From Clostridia bacterium (GTDB taxonomy: Bacteria; Bacillota; Clostridia; Lachnospirales; Cellulosilyticaceae), in contig JAQSYC010000019.1 in NCBI GenBank assembly GCA_029256345.1, positions 1 through 14,903 of the forward strand: 14,903 nucleotides of DNA, given 5' to 3'. The notes beneath the pieces were generated by a model. It made no database searches. It saw nothing but the letters and a program-made list of their open reading frames with translations, and was not told where the DNA came from. Positions 14,289-14,903 of the stretch are shown in pieces. Position numbers and translations under genes: made by a program. Within the stretch, counting starts at the first letter, position 1. Each line of letters opens with the position of its first letter.

Positions 14289-14903
14289 ATGGCAGTACTT
14301 GTTGCACCAACTAAATCTAATCTTATTAAAGCCAAAGCATCTTTAGACTTATCTAAAAAGGGATTTGAACTATTAGATAAAAAAAGAAATGTTTTAATTA
14401 AAGAAATGATGAACCTTGTGGATAAAGCTAAAGAAATCCAGTCTCATATTTATGAAGTGATTGAAGCTGCTTATGCAGGACTGCAGACGGTCAATATTAC
14501 GATGGGAATTAAAAATGTGGAGAGTATAGCCCATGGTATGCCTAAAGATGAAGAGTTTGAAATCCTTCTTAAGAGTGTAATGGGAGTAGATATTCCAACT
14601 ATTAGATATGAAAAGCAAGAAGTGCTTCCAACTTATGGATTTCACAATACAAATCCAGCTATGGATGAGGCGGCTTATAAATTTAGAGAAGTCAAATACA
14701 TGATGTATGAACTGGCAGAAATAGATAACTCCATATTTAAGTTGGCTAAAGAAATACAAAAAACTCAAAAAAGAACCAATGCACTTCAGCATATTCAAAT
14801 ACCAAAATACAAAGAGCAAGTCAAGTACATTCAGGAAGTATTAGAGGAAAAAGAAAGAGAAGATTTCTTTAGATTAAAGAGAATTAAGGGACGCTCCAAT
14901 TAA
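14289..14903 (+). CDS. ntpD: V/A-type ATPase subunit D (central stalk rotor shaft)
   Basis: The 204-residue, mainly coiled-coil protein is the shaft that turns inside A3B3. It begins VAPTKSNLIKAKASLDLSKKG, matching the PT[KR]xxLxxLKxxLxxAxxG opening of the family. N- and C-terminal long helices (about 10-70 and 140-195) flank a middle segment containing LPTYGFHNTNPAMDEAA. The ribosome site GGAG (14277-14280) lies within the end of ntpB, 8 bases before the ATG. The stop TAA is the last codon of the window, so the protein is complete; whether more operon genes follow cannot be seen. Confidence 0.94.
   Translation: MAVLVAPTKSNLIKAKASLDLSKKGFELLDKKRNVLIKEMMNLVDKAKEIQSHIYEVIEAAYAGLQTVNITMGIKNVESIAHGMPKDEEFEILLKSVMGVDIPTIRYEKQEVLPTYGFHNTNPAMDEAAYKFREVKYMMYELAEIDNSIFKLAKEIQKTQKRTNALQHIQIPKYKEQVKYIQEVLEEKEREDFFRLKRIKGRSN

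Noticed and set aside
14394..14819. Minus-strand 141-codon open frame inside ntpD
   Set aside because: It is antisense to a clear subunit D gene. Its His/Phe/Ser-rich translation is typical of the complement of Lys/Glu-rich coding sequence.

Overview
This is an AT-rich chromosomal window from a spore-forming, low-GC Gram-positive bacterium, most likely an anaerobic member of the Clostridia related to Lachnospiraceae or Cellulosilyticaceae. The evidence is a recognisable sporulation sigma factor SigH, strong GGAGG-type ribosome binding sites, a minus-strand pair of Cys-rich genes behind a sigma-E-like promoter, and a complete bacterial V/A-type ATPase operon. The genus is not determined.

Left part (1-1861): the 3' portion of an RlmB-type 23S rRNA 2'-O-methyltransferase gene runs in from the left edge. 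It has a low-complexity N-terminal tail that begins with 21-bp tandem repeats. An intrinsic terminator and a good sigma-A promoter precede sigH. A 26-bp perfect hairpin after sigH sits between it and two convergent genes.

Middle (1862-5983): two minus-strand genes encode small Cys-rich proteins that share one domain; they are candidate sporulation (coat-type) proteins. Diverging from them is thrC (threonine synthase) with its own extended -10 promoter. It is followed by a flavin-reductase-like protein, a SEC-C zinc-motif protein and a three-helix membrane protein of unknown function. Terminators flank that last gene.

Right part (5984-14903): a gene-free AT-rich leader of about 320 bases precedes nine tightly packed genes for a V/A-type ATPase, in the order G/H, C, I, K, F, E, A, B, D. 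The last stop codon is the last base of the window. A3B3 forms the catalytic head, D and F the central rotor stalk, C the socket on the ring, E and G/H the peripheral stalks, and I and K the ion-translocating membrane part. All nine core subunits are present and look intact. The most unusual member is K, whose C-terminal half is a normal proteolipid hairpin while its N-terminal half looks like a membrane anchor plus a signal-peptide-like segment.

Most of the window is ordinary housekeeping. The parts most worth a second look are the Cys-rich pair with its sigma-E-like promoter, the RlmB repeat tail, and the architecture of subunit K.
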